Below are positions 1 to 9,542 of a stretch of DNA of 60,000 bases, one piece after another; position 1 is the first letter of the stretch; each line of letters begins with the position of its first letter. The notes under the pieces are model-generated. The model had not been told where the DNA came from. It did no database searches and was given only the letters and a program-made list of their open reading frames with translations. Origin of the DNA: Cristatella mucedo (Eukaryota; Bryozoa; Phylactolaemata; Cristatellidae); assembly GCA_009760855.2 (NCBI GenBank), contig WPIO01000014.1:3528501-3588500 (forward strand). Direction: 5' to 3'. The position numbers and the translations under genes are program-made.

Positions 1-1
1 A

Positions 2-1274
2 GCTAAGACGGCTGGCACTCCTTCTAGCGATGCTGGTTATCAAGCACCTGCTGATGGTGATGTCACATTCGTTAATAATTAAGCTGCTTGGCTTTTCGAT
101 CTAATGCGATTGCGAAGTGGAGGAGTTAAAGTTTAATTTTATAATAATCAGTATGGAATAGCCATAACTTCTGCAGCTTTGGGTACAATGTTGTATCCTA
201 GCGATTGTAATAGGGTTGAAGGACTAAAATAATTTTGGAGAAAGGATGGAGGTTCTGCTGACACAAATTTCGATCTTCCAGCTGTAGGAGGTAATGGAGT
301 TTCTGTAGCCTCTGATACTAATCCTGCATGCGCTGATGCTGGGGAAAAAAATGTTGGGTGAACGATGAGAAAGCTAGCACTAGTAACTCAAGCTCAGCCG
401 AATGGATTCTTCAGTGGAATCCTACCTTTGGATAGGATAACTGTATTCTGTTGCGAAATGGATAAGATCCTGTATAACACAAACATTGAACTCACTCTGG
501 AGAGAAAAGAGTTTGGAGATATTAATGCGTTGCACTTTTCGGCCGCTCCTGCTGCTGCTCCTGCAGCTAACACCACTAGCGGTACTAGAGTATTCCTCGA
601 CAAGCTTAATCTAATCATCCCTAAAGTTAAGCCTCGCATCTCGATTCCAGAGATCTCTAATCGATCAAATGCGAGAGTCAAATAGTAGTTAAATTTATTT
701 ACAGGAACAGAAGGCTTGAAGTCCAGCCTATAACAGATAGTCTTCAGCAAACGTATCGGCTCAACGCTCAAGCGGAAGATGAAAACTTTAGGTGGCTCAT
801 AATTGCATTTAAAAATACGAATAAGTATGATAGTCACATTGCTAACAACTGTATGCAGTATTCAATCATGCTAACGTAGAAAGCATTACAGTGCGACCTG
901 AAGGCGGAAGCCAATACCCAGAATTGGTGCGCGTAAACAACAACCTTCAAGCTCAATGCTCTAGTGCTTACATGCGTTTCACGCATTTTAGGAAAATATT
1001 CGTAGGTGTTAGCGAAACGTAGCTAGAAACTAAAATCTCTCTTCCGAATTACGTTGCTCTGTATCCTTTCCACGCCATCGATCTTAAATTCAAAGAACAA
1101 TCTCTGAGGAATAATAACATTCCAGATGTCACTATCAAGTTTAAGACTAAGCCAACTGCTAACGGATATAGAGTTTACAACATTATTATTTCTGAAATTG
1201 AACTCTATCTCATCGTTAATGGCGATGCTTTCAGAGCATTGAAACTACCCTCAGTCCCAACTCCTGTCGATTAA
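2..1274 (+). pseudogene. Decayed major-capsid-like (double jelly roll) gene of a Polinton/adintovirus-like element
   Basis: The reading frame begins left of the window. Coding potential runs in frame 2 to about 697, frame 1 from about 700 to 860, and frame 3 from about 867 to a TAA at 1272-1274. It is broken by those two shifts and by in-frame TAA, TGA and TAG codons, including TAG at 1020-1022. Visible blocks include PNGFFSGILPLDRI and a hydrophobic-aromatic WLIIAFKNTNKYD, then GGSQYPELVRVNNN and LYPFHAIDLKFK near the C-terminus. Their order (N-terminal strand region, central basic loop, WxxxAF..., aromatic C-terminal barrel) is that of the capsid-like proteins found in invertebrate Polinton-related elements. 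The role would be virion shell formation. Family assignment is from recalled family features, not a search. An intact copy is not present. Confidence 0.5.
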
Positions 1275-1300
1275 TTTAAACTACTTTTTATTGTAGATAA

Positions 1301-1560
1301 ATGGAGCAATGTAACGATGAGTGATTAGAGTTTAAGAGATTAAACGTCGGTGGATCTGAAGTATATTCGATACTAGGTAATCATGTAGTCTTTGGAAATT
1401 TAAAAGCCAACGAAAAAATGATAAAAAAATGGTGCGTAGGAAGGTTAAGAAATATATAGGCAATCGATCTATAGAATTAAGAGCACCATCACATTTTGGA
1501 AACAACGTTTGAACTGATAGTCGCAAAGTTATTAGAAGCAAAATTTAAAAGAGAATAATA
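1301..1560 (+). pseudogene. Small unrecognised ORF remnant after the capsid-like gene
   Basis: An ATG at 1301 lies 27 bases after the capsid-like stop. It opens a frame that continues through an early TGA and reads LNVGGSEVYSILGNHVVF and then a Lys/Trp-rich stretch, KMIKKWCVGRLRNI, before further stops. It is not recognised. Its position and AT-rich composition place it in the same element as its neighbours. It could be the N-terminus of the next structural gene. Confidence 0.25.
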
Positions 1561-1596
1561 TATCGAATGTCAATGACTAGTTCTCTAAAGATGAAT

Positions 1597-1660
1597 GTTA
1601 TCGTTATAGCCCTGATGGTCTGGATGGTCTGGATTGTCTGGATTCTTATAGTCCTGATTG
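1597..1660 (+). repeat. Short imperfect tandem repeat, GTCTGGAT-type
   Basis: The 8-10 base unit GGTCTGGAT/TGTCTGGAT is repeated about three times, with decayed units on each side, directly before the LINE-A fragment. It lies within the virus-like element remnant. Confidence 0.5.
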
Positions 1661-2001
1661 TCAAAGCCTGGAACTCCCTCCCTACTTGCGTCAGAACATC
1701 CCCTGACTTGACCACATTTAAAAAGAACTTAAAAACACCTATTTAGGACAGCTTTAGTGGGTCCCTGTGATTCTTCCTTCACGTGCTTATGCGTGCTGAC
1801 ACTGCATGCTGCCACTAACCACATTTGCATGCCGACCCTGTGCATGTCACCCCTAACCATTTTATTCATTTTGTTTGCTTATCAAGCATGATATTACTCA
1901 CCATTCAATTGCGTTTCCCTTTGCAGCAGATGTAAAGCGCCTAGAAAGAGATTGAGTTCTCTGGGGGTGCTTTATTAAGTGCATTATTATTATTATTATT
2001 A
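1661..2001 (+). mobile_element. LINE-A 3' fragment inserted in the virus-like element
   Basis: A 5'-truncated copy starts in the last RT-ORF codons (the AWNSLPTC-type segment). It continues through the 3'UTR, which contains the repeated GCATGCTGCCACTAACCAC motif, and the terminal hairpin (AAAGCGCC, AGAGA, TCTCT, GGTGCTTT), and ends in (ATT)n. Sequence and order match the longer copies at 2.8, 18.0, 39.6 and 48.2 kb. Confidence 0.9.
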
Positions 2002-2009
2002 TGGTATGA

Positions 2010-2420
2010 TTCACGACGGTGGGTCTAAAAAACCTGTATTGATAAAATGCCTATGGTCTAGATGCTTGACTGAAGGTGAGATCCTTCCGCAATATGAAGT
2101 GCAATGTCTAGTAGGCTTATGCGTAATATAAATACAAGAAATATTATTCTGCAAATTTGAAATCTGAATTCCTGGTTTAAATTGGTTTAATAAGCCTAAA
2201 GATTATATCGCTGCAGGTAAATTTAGATTACCAACCAAAGAAGACATTTGCATGCCAATCAGTAAATCCTTTTTATACATTCTCAAGGATGAGAAGCATT
2301 ACGATTTCGAGTTTAGTTTAATTTCTAAACAAGGCAGATTCAATAATAAGAGAAGAAAAGAATACGATAATAACTTTTACGTTAACATAATTTACGTGCA
2401 AACAGAGAACCAGATATAGA
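2010..2420 (+). pseudogene. Unrecognised ORF remnant upstream of the fibre-like gene
   Basis: From 2183 to a TAG at 2417-2419 one frame is open for about 78 codons without an internal stop. It reads FRLPTKEDICMPISKSFLYI and a basic stretch, GRFNNKRRKEYDNNFYVNI. Upstream, 2010-2180 has coding-like fragments with stops. No domain is recognised. It may be the N-terminal part of the fibre-like protein that follows in another frame, since only 10 bases separate them. Confidence 0.3.
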
Positions 2421-2429
2421 TCAAAGAGA

Positions 2430-4015
2430 TTGGTTGTATTCGCCACAGAACTAGTAAATAAAGATAAAATTGAAATTTATAATATAAAATGTTCAGGAAA
2501 GGAGACTATATTGCCAGCTTTGTGGAATGAGTTACACAGGCTTGGATATGACTGGAAAAAAGTTGTAAATGTTAAAGATCTAATCAATCTTGGAGATTCA
2601 GTGAATGAAAGTTAGGCGGATAAGAACTTTCCAAGATTATCGATTACGGCTACTGCATCCACGATTGATTGCTCAGGTAAAAGATTGACTAACGTTGGCG
2701 CTGCTGTTAGTTCTAGCGATTTGGTTATTAAAAGTCAACTGGATTCCAAAGTTTATAAAGCTGGCGATACGATAACGGGAGATTTGAATATGGGAGGAAT
2801 CGCTGCAACTCGCTTACTGGCCTACCAGCATGTGCGATCAGGCGATTGCAGCTGGTGCAAAACTCTGCAGCTAGACTTGTCTGTCGTGAGCGTCGCAGTT
2901 GCCACATTACTCCACTTCTCGCCGACCTGCACTGGCTACCGGTCAAGCAACGGATTGACTTCAAGGTTTTGTCACTCACTTTTAGGTCCCTTCATTCTAT
3001 GGCTCCAGCCTATCTCTCATATCTACTACCCCATCAGGCCAAGCATTGTACCACCCGCTTTTCGGAATCAAACAGTCTGGAAATACCTCGTACAAACCTT
3101 AAATCCTTTGGGGACCGTGCATTTAGTTCGTATGCTCCCAAAGCCTGGAACTCCCTCCCTACTTGCGTCAGAACATCCCCTGACTTGACCACATTTAAAA
3201 AGAACTAAAAAGCACACCTATTTAGGACAGCATTTAGTGGGTCCCTGTGATTCGTCCTCGATGTGCTTATACGTGCTGACACTGTGCATGCTGCCACTAA
3301 CCACATTTGCATGCTGACCCTGTGCATGTCACCCCTAACCATGTTATTCATTTTGTTTGTTTTTCAAGCATGATTTTACTTACCATTCAATTTCATTTCA
3401 CTTTGCAGCAAATGTAAAGCGCCTAGAAAGAGATTGAGTTATCTGAGGGCGCTTTATCAAGTGCAATATTATTATTATTATAACATTTACTCATGGGAAC
3501 GCGTCTTCTACTAATCCTTCCACTCTAGATGATAAAATGCTGATGGAGCTATGAAACGAGATGTAATTATAAAGTCTGTCCCTGTAGGATATGATCTAAA
3601 CATGGGAAATAATAAGATAACCAGTGTGATGAATCCCACTAATCTAACCGATGTTGTTAACAAATCCTATGCTGACCGAGCTAACGGCAGGAGAGTTAGC
3701 GAAATAGTAGTACCGTCATTACATGGAACTACGCTGCAAGGTGAAATACCTTTCTCTACCAGCTACACCTGGACGACCATTGATAGGCCTCCTATAATAA
3801 TCGTTTTTTTCTATGTAGTTGGAGATAACAACTGCGTACCTTTACCTCAAAACTTGAATATCACGTTACCAGCAGGTGACATTCGGATAATTACTGTTAG
3901 TGGATAATGGAGATATCAAACCGCATTTACTAGAATTCCAGTTGAAGTTAAACTTATTAGCGGAACTGGAAACACCAATGCAACAAGTCTCCTGATTAGT
4001 TTTGTAGTTACATGA
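2430..4015 (+). pseudogene. Decayed tail-fibre-like gene, split by a LINE-A insertion
   Basis: Part one (2430 to about 2802) is one frame with a single TAG at 2613-2615. It ends in the motif AGDTITGDLNMGG. Part two (3551-4015) resumes with DLNMGNNKITSVMNP and TDVVNKSYADRANG, followed by a beta-rich C-terminus with one TAA at 3905-3907 and a final TGA at 4013-4015. The paired DLNMG..KIT..NP and D..NK.Y.D motifs are characteristic of tail-fibre/adhesin-like proteins in phages and of fibre-like proteins in some invertebrate Polinton-related elements. The inferred role is a receptor-binding or surface appendage. The gap 2803-3481 is a LINE-A fragment; 3482-3550 holds remnant coding sequence in another frame. 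Confidence 0.45.
2803..3481 (+). mobile_element. LINE-A fragment (RT C-terminus to 3' tail)
   Basis: This is a 5'-truncated copy starting at the TGCAACTC segment of the RT ORF. It encodes the C-terminal block LQLVQNSAARLVC and HITPLLADLHWLPVKQRIDF, but frameshifts split the product. Its 3'UTR, hairpin and ATT tail are complete. It interrupts the fibre-like gene. Confidence 0.93.
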
Positions 4016-4032
4016 ATAGAGCAGGTGAAAGT

Positions 4033-4480
4033 TTAGATACGATCCCTAAACTGTGTGATGTTCTTTTTATATCTAGTAGTGCTAAAGATCATGTTCATCG
4101 CTTCGACTATCTTGTAAACAAGATCTGTACACTTGGGTTTGATGAACAAAGTGCATTCACAGTTAGTTAAGAATATTTTTCTAGATTTGAAATGAGTGCA
4201 TCCCTCAACTACTGAATGCATGCTTTCACATTCTTTTATCTTTAACAATACCTGAGATATTTTCAAATAAGTCTTGCAAACTTATCTGTAACACTTCATG
4301 CACACTTTACCATCGCCAGCAAAGTCGGTTTCGTTCGCAGTATGCACACAAAAACTTGTAGCGTCTTAAGATTATAGATTGGCACCTGATGCAAATTAAT
4401 TCTTGAGTTTTAGCGTTAAATAATTTGTAGATGTTAGGAGACTTTAACTCTTCTCTACACAAATTTCAAATACAAGCCAC
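4033..4480 (-). pseudogene. Cys-rich small gene remnant, possible zinc-binding protein
   Basis: On the minus strand a 77-codon open stretch (4266 to 4033) follows a Cys-rich upstream segment. There, two frames together show CIRC, CAYC and CMKC pairs, interrupted by a frameshift and a stop. Such C-x2-C pairs suggest a zinc-ribbon or RING-like fold. The product is not recognised. It lies between the fibre-like gene and the integrase remnant, on the opposite strand to both. Confidence 0.3.
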
Positions 4481-4539
4481 ATATTTGTCTTTCAAAACAT
4501 TAAATTAAAAAAAAGATAGAGAATATGATGAGAATCCTG

Positions 4540-5300
4540 CCATCAGTCAGGTATTCAAGAGTAGACCAAGGAATATTCCTGGAGGTTTCTTTGCTGTTAC
4601 CATACCTAACGATCAGCATCAAGCGGATATACTCTACCTACCCAACGATAAAGGATAAAAGTACGCATTGTTAGTTATAGATGTGGCGAGCAGGTATACA
4701 GATGCAAGAGTGTTAAAGACGAAGGCTGCTAGAGATGTAAGTAAACTATAAAAAGCATCTACTCAAAAAGTAAACTCAAATGGCCAAGGATCATGACTGT
4801 AGATCCCGGATCAGAGTGTAACTGAGAACTCAAAAAATAAATGGAAAAGCACGTTGTTATGATTAGAGAAGCTTTAACTACGAATAATGTTGCGATGGTT
4901 GAGAGGATGAATACGACTGTTGCTGAGGTTCATGCATCAATACGAAGAGGAGTTGGAAGCAAGAAATGGTGAAAGAAAGAGAGAGTAGGTAAAGAACTTG
5001 CCGAAAGTAATAGATTACTTTAACAATAGCGAAACTGCGATGATTGGTAAGAAACCAGTAGACGAGATAAAAAAATAAACCAGTAAAGATAAACAAACCA
5101 GAATATGAAGGTAAGGAACCATATAGAATTAGGAACTAGCGTGAGATACTTGTTAGAAGATGGAGAGAGGGAAAGCGAGAAGAGAAGAAGAGCTACCAAT
5201 GCAAATTTTCGTTGACGGTTCATACAATTGTTAGGATACTGTTTTGCGAGGTCAGAAAAATAGGTATTGGGTAAATGAAGTAAAGAGGAGCTTTGTACGA
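4540..5300 (+). pseudogene. Decayed retroviral-type (rve) integrase of the Polinton-like element
   Basis: Coding blocks read QADILYLPNDKG and KYALLVIDVASRYTDARV, then IMTVDPGSECN and NNVAMVERMN. These correspond to the first Asp (codon 4680-4682), second Asp (4802-4804) and Glu (4901-4903) of a DDE/rve integrase core. The second Asp to Glu distance is 33 codons, near the DD35E spacing. The phrase around LLVIDVASRY is typical of Polinton/Maverick integrases. In-frame TAA codons and at least one shift break it. The Lys/Arg-rich C-terminal part runs to about 5300. The role was strand transfer of the element into the host chromosome. Confidence 0.6.
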
Positions 5301-5306
5301 GAAGAT

Positions 5307-5625
5307 TTAAACGCTCTCAACCATGGTTAATTTTTCAGAGTTCATTCCGTCAATGATTATTTTCTGCAACTCATCTTGAGTAACTTCATTGTCGGACAGC
5401 GCACTGATCACTTTTTCTTGTAACTTATTTTTGGAAACTAGTTTGGAGTTTTTTCTTTTCTCAATTTATGAAATAACGCTATTAGCTGAACCAATGAGAG
5501 AACTCACACTGGCTAAAACTATTGAAACGTGAAGAATTTTATTGAGCTCGTCTACGTAAGAACAGATTATCGCGGTAAGAACACCTGTAAAATGTCTAAG
5601 AATCGGAATGTGTATGAAGCTAACA
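5307..5625 (-). pseudogene. Probable virion membrane-protein remnant (hydrophobic segment plus helical tail)
   Basis: Read on the minus strand, it shows a hydrophobic stretch (HVSIVLASVSSLIGSAN), an in-frame TAA, then a charged helical tail (KNKLQEKVISALSDNEVTQ) ending at TAA 5307-5309. A small hydrophobic segment followed by a K-L-x(n)-I-S-x-A-L-x-D-x2-I-like helix is a layout I associate with the small membrane-associated protein encoded beside the capsid and fibre genes in invertebrate Polinton-like elements. This is a weak match made from memory. Confidence 0.35.
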
Positions 5626-5778
5626 TAACTTTCTTCATTCAAGATCTAATCCTATCGCTTTTAGCTGTAAGGTAAATTTACTTTTTCTTAGCAAACTCTT
5701 CTCTAAGTTTAGGTTAATACTTCTTGTAATTATTCATCATATTCTTCACTGCTAATTGAAAATAAATAGATAGAAAAA

Positions 5779-6168
5779 TCAGAAGGTGTAAAAGAAGAAA
5801 TCATCAGTATAGCTAAGAAGTAATTTGATTCTATGGCACGGATAAAAATTATAATACTTGATGGAAATGAAGTCTGGTAATCTAGACAAGTACTGATCAA
5901 CTGTAAGATTGTAATATGTAGTGAAGTCAAAAATGGTTGTTTCAATGAGTGTGCAAGGTGGATTCACTTCATAGGAACGTTCGTTTCCAACTATAAAGTA
6001 ATGCTGGAAGTTTGGTGATTGTCTAATAATAGTCATCAAGTTGAGAACGTTTTCTAGATAATCTTTGACCATAATGCAAGGAAAGAGGTAACTTCCGCTA
6101 GGTGGTGAGTAATCAAAGTGTCTCCTTACATGACTGATTACATCTTAAATAGTTTCGTCTCTATCCAT
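5779..6168 (-). pseudogene. Unrecognised minus-strand gene remnant
   Basis: An ATG at 6168 opens a frame with one in-frame TAA after seven codons. A 97-codon open stretch (6072 to 5779) continues in the same frame. The product is rich in Tyr, Phe and Ile and has no recognised motif. It follows the 151-codon gene at 6206-6661 in the same direction with a gap of about 40 bases, as in a compact viral gene block. Confidence 0.35.
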
Positions 6169-6205
6169 TTTATATGCAGAAAAAGAAAAAGGTATCTACA
6201 ATGGA

Positions 6206-6661
6206 TTAATAATTCACTTGTAATTTATTATCACAATCAATCTTTACTCTCCTCAAATTCCATTTCATGTCATCTGGAGCGTTCTTTATATGATCACTAC
6301 AAATAATACTAGTATCAACTGCAATAGGCACAGTGTCGTCCTCATCAATCTCATAATCATCTGGCTTTTTCTTTGATAAAGTACTAGAAATAAGTTTGGA
6401 TGCGGTAAGTGGATCGTATCGGTACAACCTAATAGCTATCGTAGTACTAGGATCCTCATTTTCACCATCAATCTCTAGCCAATAATGCTGTATAGCTAAC
6501 TTAGAAGACCCAACTATATCATAACTACTTATTATCCTAATGTCTTTCTTTAGCAACTTCTTAAAATAATCTCTACTTAGAATGCAAGATAATAAATATG
6601 CTCCATAAACCTTCAGCTTAGAAAATGATTCAGGAACAATGTTTAGTATTTTAGTCTCCAT
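6206..6661 (-). CDS. Unrecognised 151-residue protein of the virus-like element
   Basis: This is the longest uninterrupted frame in the AT-rich block. It starts with ATG at 6659-6661 and ends with TAA at 6206-6208. The N-terminal half is basic and the middle is acidic, with DGENEDPST and DDYEIDEDD. No signal peptide, membrane segment or known domain is seen. It is preceded on its 5' side by AT-rich DNA and the repeat cluster at 6712-6880. It may be the outermost gene at the right end of the element. It appears intact, unlike most neighbours. Confidence 0.4.
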   Translation of the reverse strand: METKILNIVPESFSKLKVYGAYLLSCILSRDYFKKLLKKDIRIISSYDIVGSSKLAIQHYWLEIDGENEDPSTTIAIRLYRYDPLTASKLISSTLSKKKPDDYEIDEDDTVPIAVDTSIICSDHIKNAPDDMKWNLRRVKIDCDNKLQVNY

Positions 6662-6711
6662 TCTTTATATACTCATAAAACTTTTACTTTAATTGAAAAT
6701 TATGATACCCA

Positions 6712-6880
6712 CTCAGCGTCCTAGCACATAATTATCTCGGAGCAAGGACGCTGTTCCAGCAGATTTTGAGCTACGCTAAAAATTAGGATTTTTTCTGATT
6801 CAGCGAGCTGGCGCTGAGCGCTAGGACGCTACTCCAGCAGAATTTAGCTAAAAATATGCCGGAACAGCGAGCTAGCTTTT
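6712..6880. repeat. Direct and inverted repeats at the edge of the virus-like element
   Basis: AGCGTCCTAGC (6715-6725) is repeated as its exact reverse complement GCTAGGACGCT (6820-6830). A unit of about 75 bases containing GGACGCT..TCCAGCAGA(A)TTT and GCTAAAAAT occurs twice in direct order (about 6747 and 6823). This may be a terminal or subterminal repeat of the element. The left partner is outside the window. Confidence 0.4.
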
Positions 6881-7118
6881 AACACTACTACTGCCCATGC
6901 GTACATGCACTTTCAATCCCAGCATCTACTCTTCCATGAACTCACGTGACTTGGTAATCTAGCTCTCGTGCCTATGTGGTCATTAAAACATTAAAACCAG
7001 CAAACAGTTTTATAAGCAGGTACGTAAATGTGCATTGTATACCATATACCAGTATAAGTATATTTACTTTTCTAGCGTAACGAAATATATGTCTATGTTT
7101 GTAACGCTATAAAACCAT

Positions 7119-7165
7119 TAAGACTAAGTGGGTGTTACTAAGGTGAGCTTTCTATAGCACACTCA
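7119..7165 (-). mobile_element. LINE-B 3' tail, antisense
   Basis: The reverse complement carries GTGCTATAGAAAGCTC and AACACCCACTTAGTC, the tail also seen on the plus strand at 12.62, 34.11, 48.14 and 49.89 kb. Upstream on the minus strand are a CA/TG stretch and an (ATT)n tract at 7276-7291. Confidence 0.55.
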
Positions 7166-7369
7166 AAAGCTAAGCGGCTTTCGTTTCTCGAGCCATGCTC
7201 GTGTGTGTGTGTACATTTATAAATACATATTATGTGCAGACATATACCTAAACTAGATATGTCTGCATACATGTAATAATAATAATAATAATGACTGTTT
7301 AACACTACAGATGCAAACTTAATATACAAAGGTATGAGTTGCTACCGTGCTCTGCTTCTCTCAGACAAC

Positions 7370-7530
7370 CTGGGTGTATCAAGGCAGCATCTACGAGTCA
7401 GTAGCATTGTTTCGAGGCATTAGCTCCACCAATATTTGTCACGTATTTACAGGTACTAGCAGATTACGAGTGCTGCTGCATTTCTGGCAAAGGACTTGGG
7501 TGCAGAAGGTGCTTCTCCGTGGTTGTTACA
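7370..7530. repeat. Degenerate dispersed repeat C, copy 1
   Basis: About 110 bases resemble 30655-30765 and, less closely, 33540-33650. Shared blocks are TCGAGGC, TTGTCACG/TTGGCACGC, GGTACTAGCA/GGACTAGCAT, TACGAG and GCAAAGGACTT. The nature of the repeat is unknown. On the minus strand all three can read PKSFA(T/R)N-like codons. Confidence 0.4.
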
Positions 7531-7593
7531 GGATATACCCGTATACATTTTTTAATCAACGTACGTGTATGCTGTACATACTGTATATGTGCA

Positions 7594-7595
<2 letters not shown>

Positions 7596-7650
<55 letters not shown>
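7596..7650. repeat. (TA)n microsatellite
   Basis: About 55 bases of pure alternating TA, directly 3' of a TGTATATGTGCATG stretch and 12 bases before an antisense LINE-A tail. Confidence 0.97.
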
Positions 7651-7654
<4 letters not shown>

Positions 7655-7661
7655 ATACATT

Positions 7662-8075
7662 TGATAAAAGCGCCCTCAGATAATTCAGTCTCTTTCTAGG
7701 CGCTTTGCATTTGCTGCAAAGGATGCACGATCGAACGGTTAGTGATAGCATGCTCAATAAACAGCAAGAATAACATGGTTAGGAGTGAAATGCACAAGGT
7801 CAGCATGCCAGTATGGTTAGTGGCAGCATGCACAGTGTCAGCAGGCATAAGCACATAAAGGTCGAATCACAGGGACCCAATAATGCTGTGAAAAATAACT
7901 GCGTTTTTAGTTTCTTTTTAAATGTAGTCAAGTCAAGAGATGTCGTGACGCAAGTCGAGAGTGAGTTCCAGGCTTTGGGAGCATAAGAACCAAAGGCATG
8001 GTCTCCAAAAGATTTGAGGTTTGTATCGAGGTATAGATAAACAGCTAGATTCCGAAAAGCATTTGGTACGAAATA
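7662..8075 (-). mobile_element. LINE-A 3' fragment, antisense, diverged
   Basis: Antisense copy of the 3' hairpin, 3'UTR and RT C-terminal codons. Relative to the 40-kb copy it has small indels and many substitutions. The 3' side adjoins a (TA)n array rather than (AAT)n, and the 5' side runs into (TA)(TG)n. Confidence 0.88.
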
Positions 8076-8076
8076 A

Positions 8077-8141
<65 letters not shown>

Positions 8142-8158
8142 TGTGTGTCTGTGTGTAT
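8076..8158. repeat. (AT)n(TG)n microsatellite
   Basis: About 16 bases of AT followed by about 60 of TG with two TC interruptions near the 3' end. The apparent ORFs across it are simple-repeat artefacts. Confidence 0.97.
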
Positions 8159-8204
8159 ACATCAATATACAGATTTATTGAAATTTTTAACTTGTATATG
8201 TAAA

Positions 8205-8460
8205 TTTGCCGGCAGTGCCCAGCCTTGCCGGGGTAGTAGGTGCTACCTGGGCCTCCAGGTTCAGAAAAAAGGATCGCACGGATTCGGACGGCCGATAATG
8301 GCGTTGGAGACACGGAGCCACCTCAGTGCCCTTCTCTCGGCCCGTGGGATGCCGAGGTCCGCCTGGCAAGCTCCATTGTTTGGCCACCAGCTGCCGAGAG
8401 CGCTCACCGAAAAGGGCCCCACCGGCCGACCGGTAGTTGCAGCCAGCCATAGCTTATTTG
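8205..8460. other. GC-rich unexplained block
   Basis: A sharply bounded GC-rich block of about 250 bases between AT-rich microsatellite DNA and ordinary sequence. It contains GCCGGCAGTGCCC, GTAGGTGCTACC (a near-palindrome) and GCTGCCGAGAGCGCTC. Three overlapping ORFs are open on the two strands, as expected of GC-rich DNA. No rRNA, snRNA or tRNA is recognised. The sharp boundaries suggest an inserted repeat or a processed non-coding sequence. Confidence 0.3.
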
Positions 8461-9540
8461 AATTGGTAGGATAGGTTTACTCTGACCGTACCGTAGCGCA
8501 CTTTTGGACTCCATCCTCCAGGTATACAGTTTCACTTAACTTGGGGGATGGCAGCTTCTGAGCTCACCTGAAAAAACCATGCAAATTAAGATCGTGCCCG
8601 CCCAGTGGTCGATTGGACCTAGGTGCATAGGACTTGGCCCAATTCTCTTCGTTAGCTACAGCCGACCCGAGGAGCTTTACACACAATGTGTCAGCTGGAG
8701 ACTGCAAAGAATCACTAGCTCTGGCTGCACCTGGACCGCCGTCTGGCTCTTAGGAGCCAGCTATTCCAGGTAGCACAAATCAAGCACAGCTGCAGAGCCA
8801 GGTGTAGGGTTGCAGATCTTGGCGTGGGGGGGGGGGGGTGGACATAAGCCGCATGCCTAAAACAGCTGACCGTCGGGAGGCATAATTAGCTGCCATCGGC
8901 CGGCTCATCTGTGTCACCTCTCGACATTGACCCCTGACAGTCACAGACGACCAAACCTTGCCAAGCCGACGGTGGGCTATCATCCAGGCGAGGCGCACGT
9001 CGTGCTCGAATATTTTGGGTTCGTGATTAAAAAGGGGCAGTCAACCGCCAGGTTTTGATCGATTCTACTCAACAATGGCTAGCAGGACGAGCAAGCGAAT
9101 GAGATGCAGAGGGAAGCCAAGCTGCAGCTGTGGCTGCACCAGCTACCAGCCGCTCGGACTGGTGGAGCAGATGGGCATTCACTCTCACTTTCCTAGCAGC
9201 CAGTAGCAGCAGCAGCTAATAGTGCATCTCTTTCTTTCCAGTATGCATAGAGTGCACAGTAAGCGATTTTGTTCTCATAACGTGCAAACCTTTTTATTTT
9301 TATGATTACTATTATTAGCTGGTAGGCCCCGTCCGCAGAAAGCAGGCTCTTCTACTCGGTAAGATGCCCGAGTCTGCGAAAGTGAACAGCCGAGGCCAGG
9401 AGGTCGGCAGGAGGTGCACTTTCGGACGGAAGGCCAGCTCGGATCCGGTCACTCTGCGAATCCTGGCTGGCAGGTCTTGAATAAACAGGCCACCTAGGTC
9501 GAGCAAACAGGAGCCCGACCTTATCGACCTCTGATAGCTT
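8461..9540. other. GC-rich non-repetitive interval without a recognised gene
   Basis: Contains a 13-base G run (8826-8838) and a GCAGCAGCAG-like stretch near 9205. No exon can be supported apart from the minus-strand candidate that starts further right. Confidence 0.3.
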
Positions 9541-9542
9541 AC

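Noticed and set aside
2-4015. Alternative genetic code for the virus-like genes (TAA/TAG read as an amino acid)
   Set aside because: In-frame stops include TGA as well as TAA and TAG. They fall at positions with no single consistent residue, and frameshifts are also present. Ordinary pseudogene decay explains it better.
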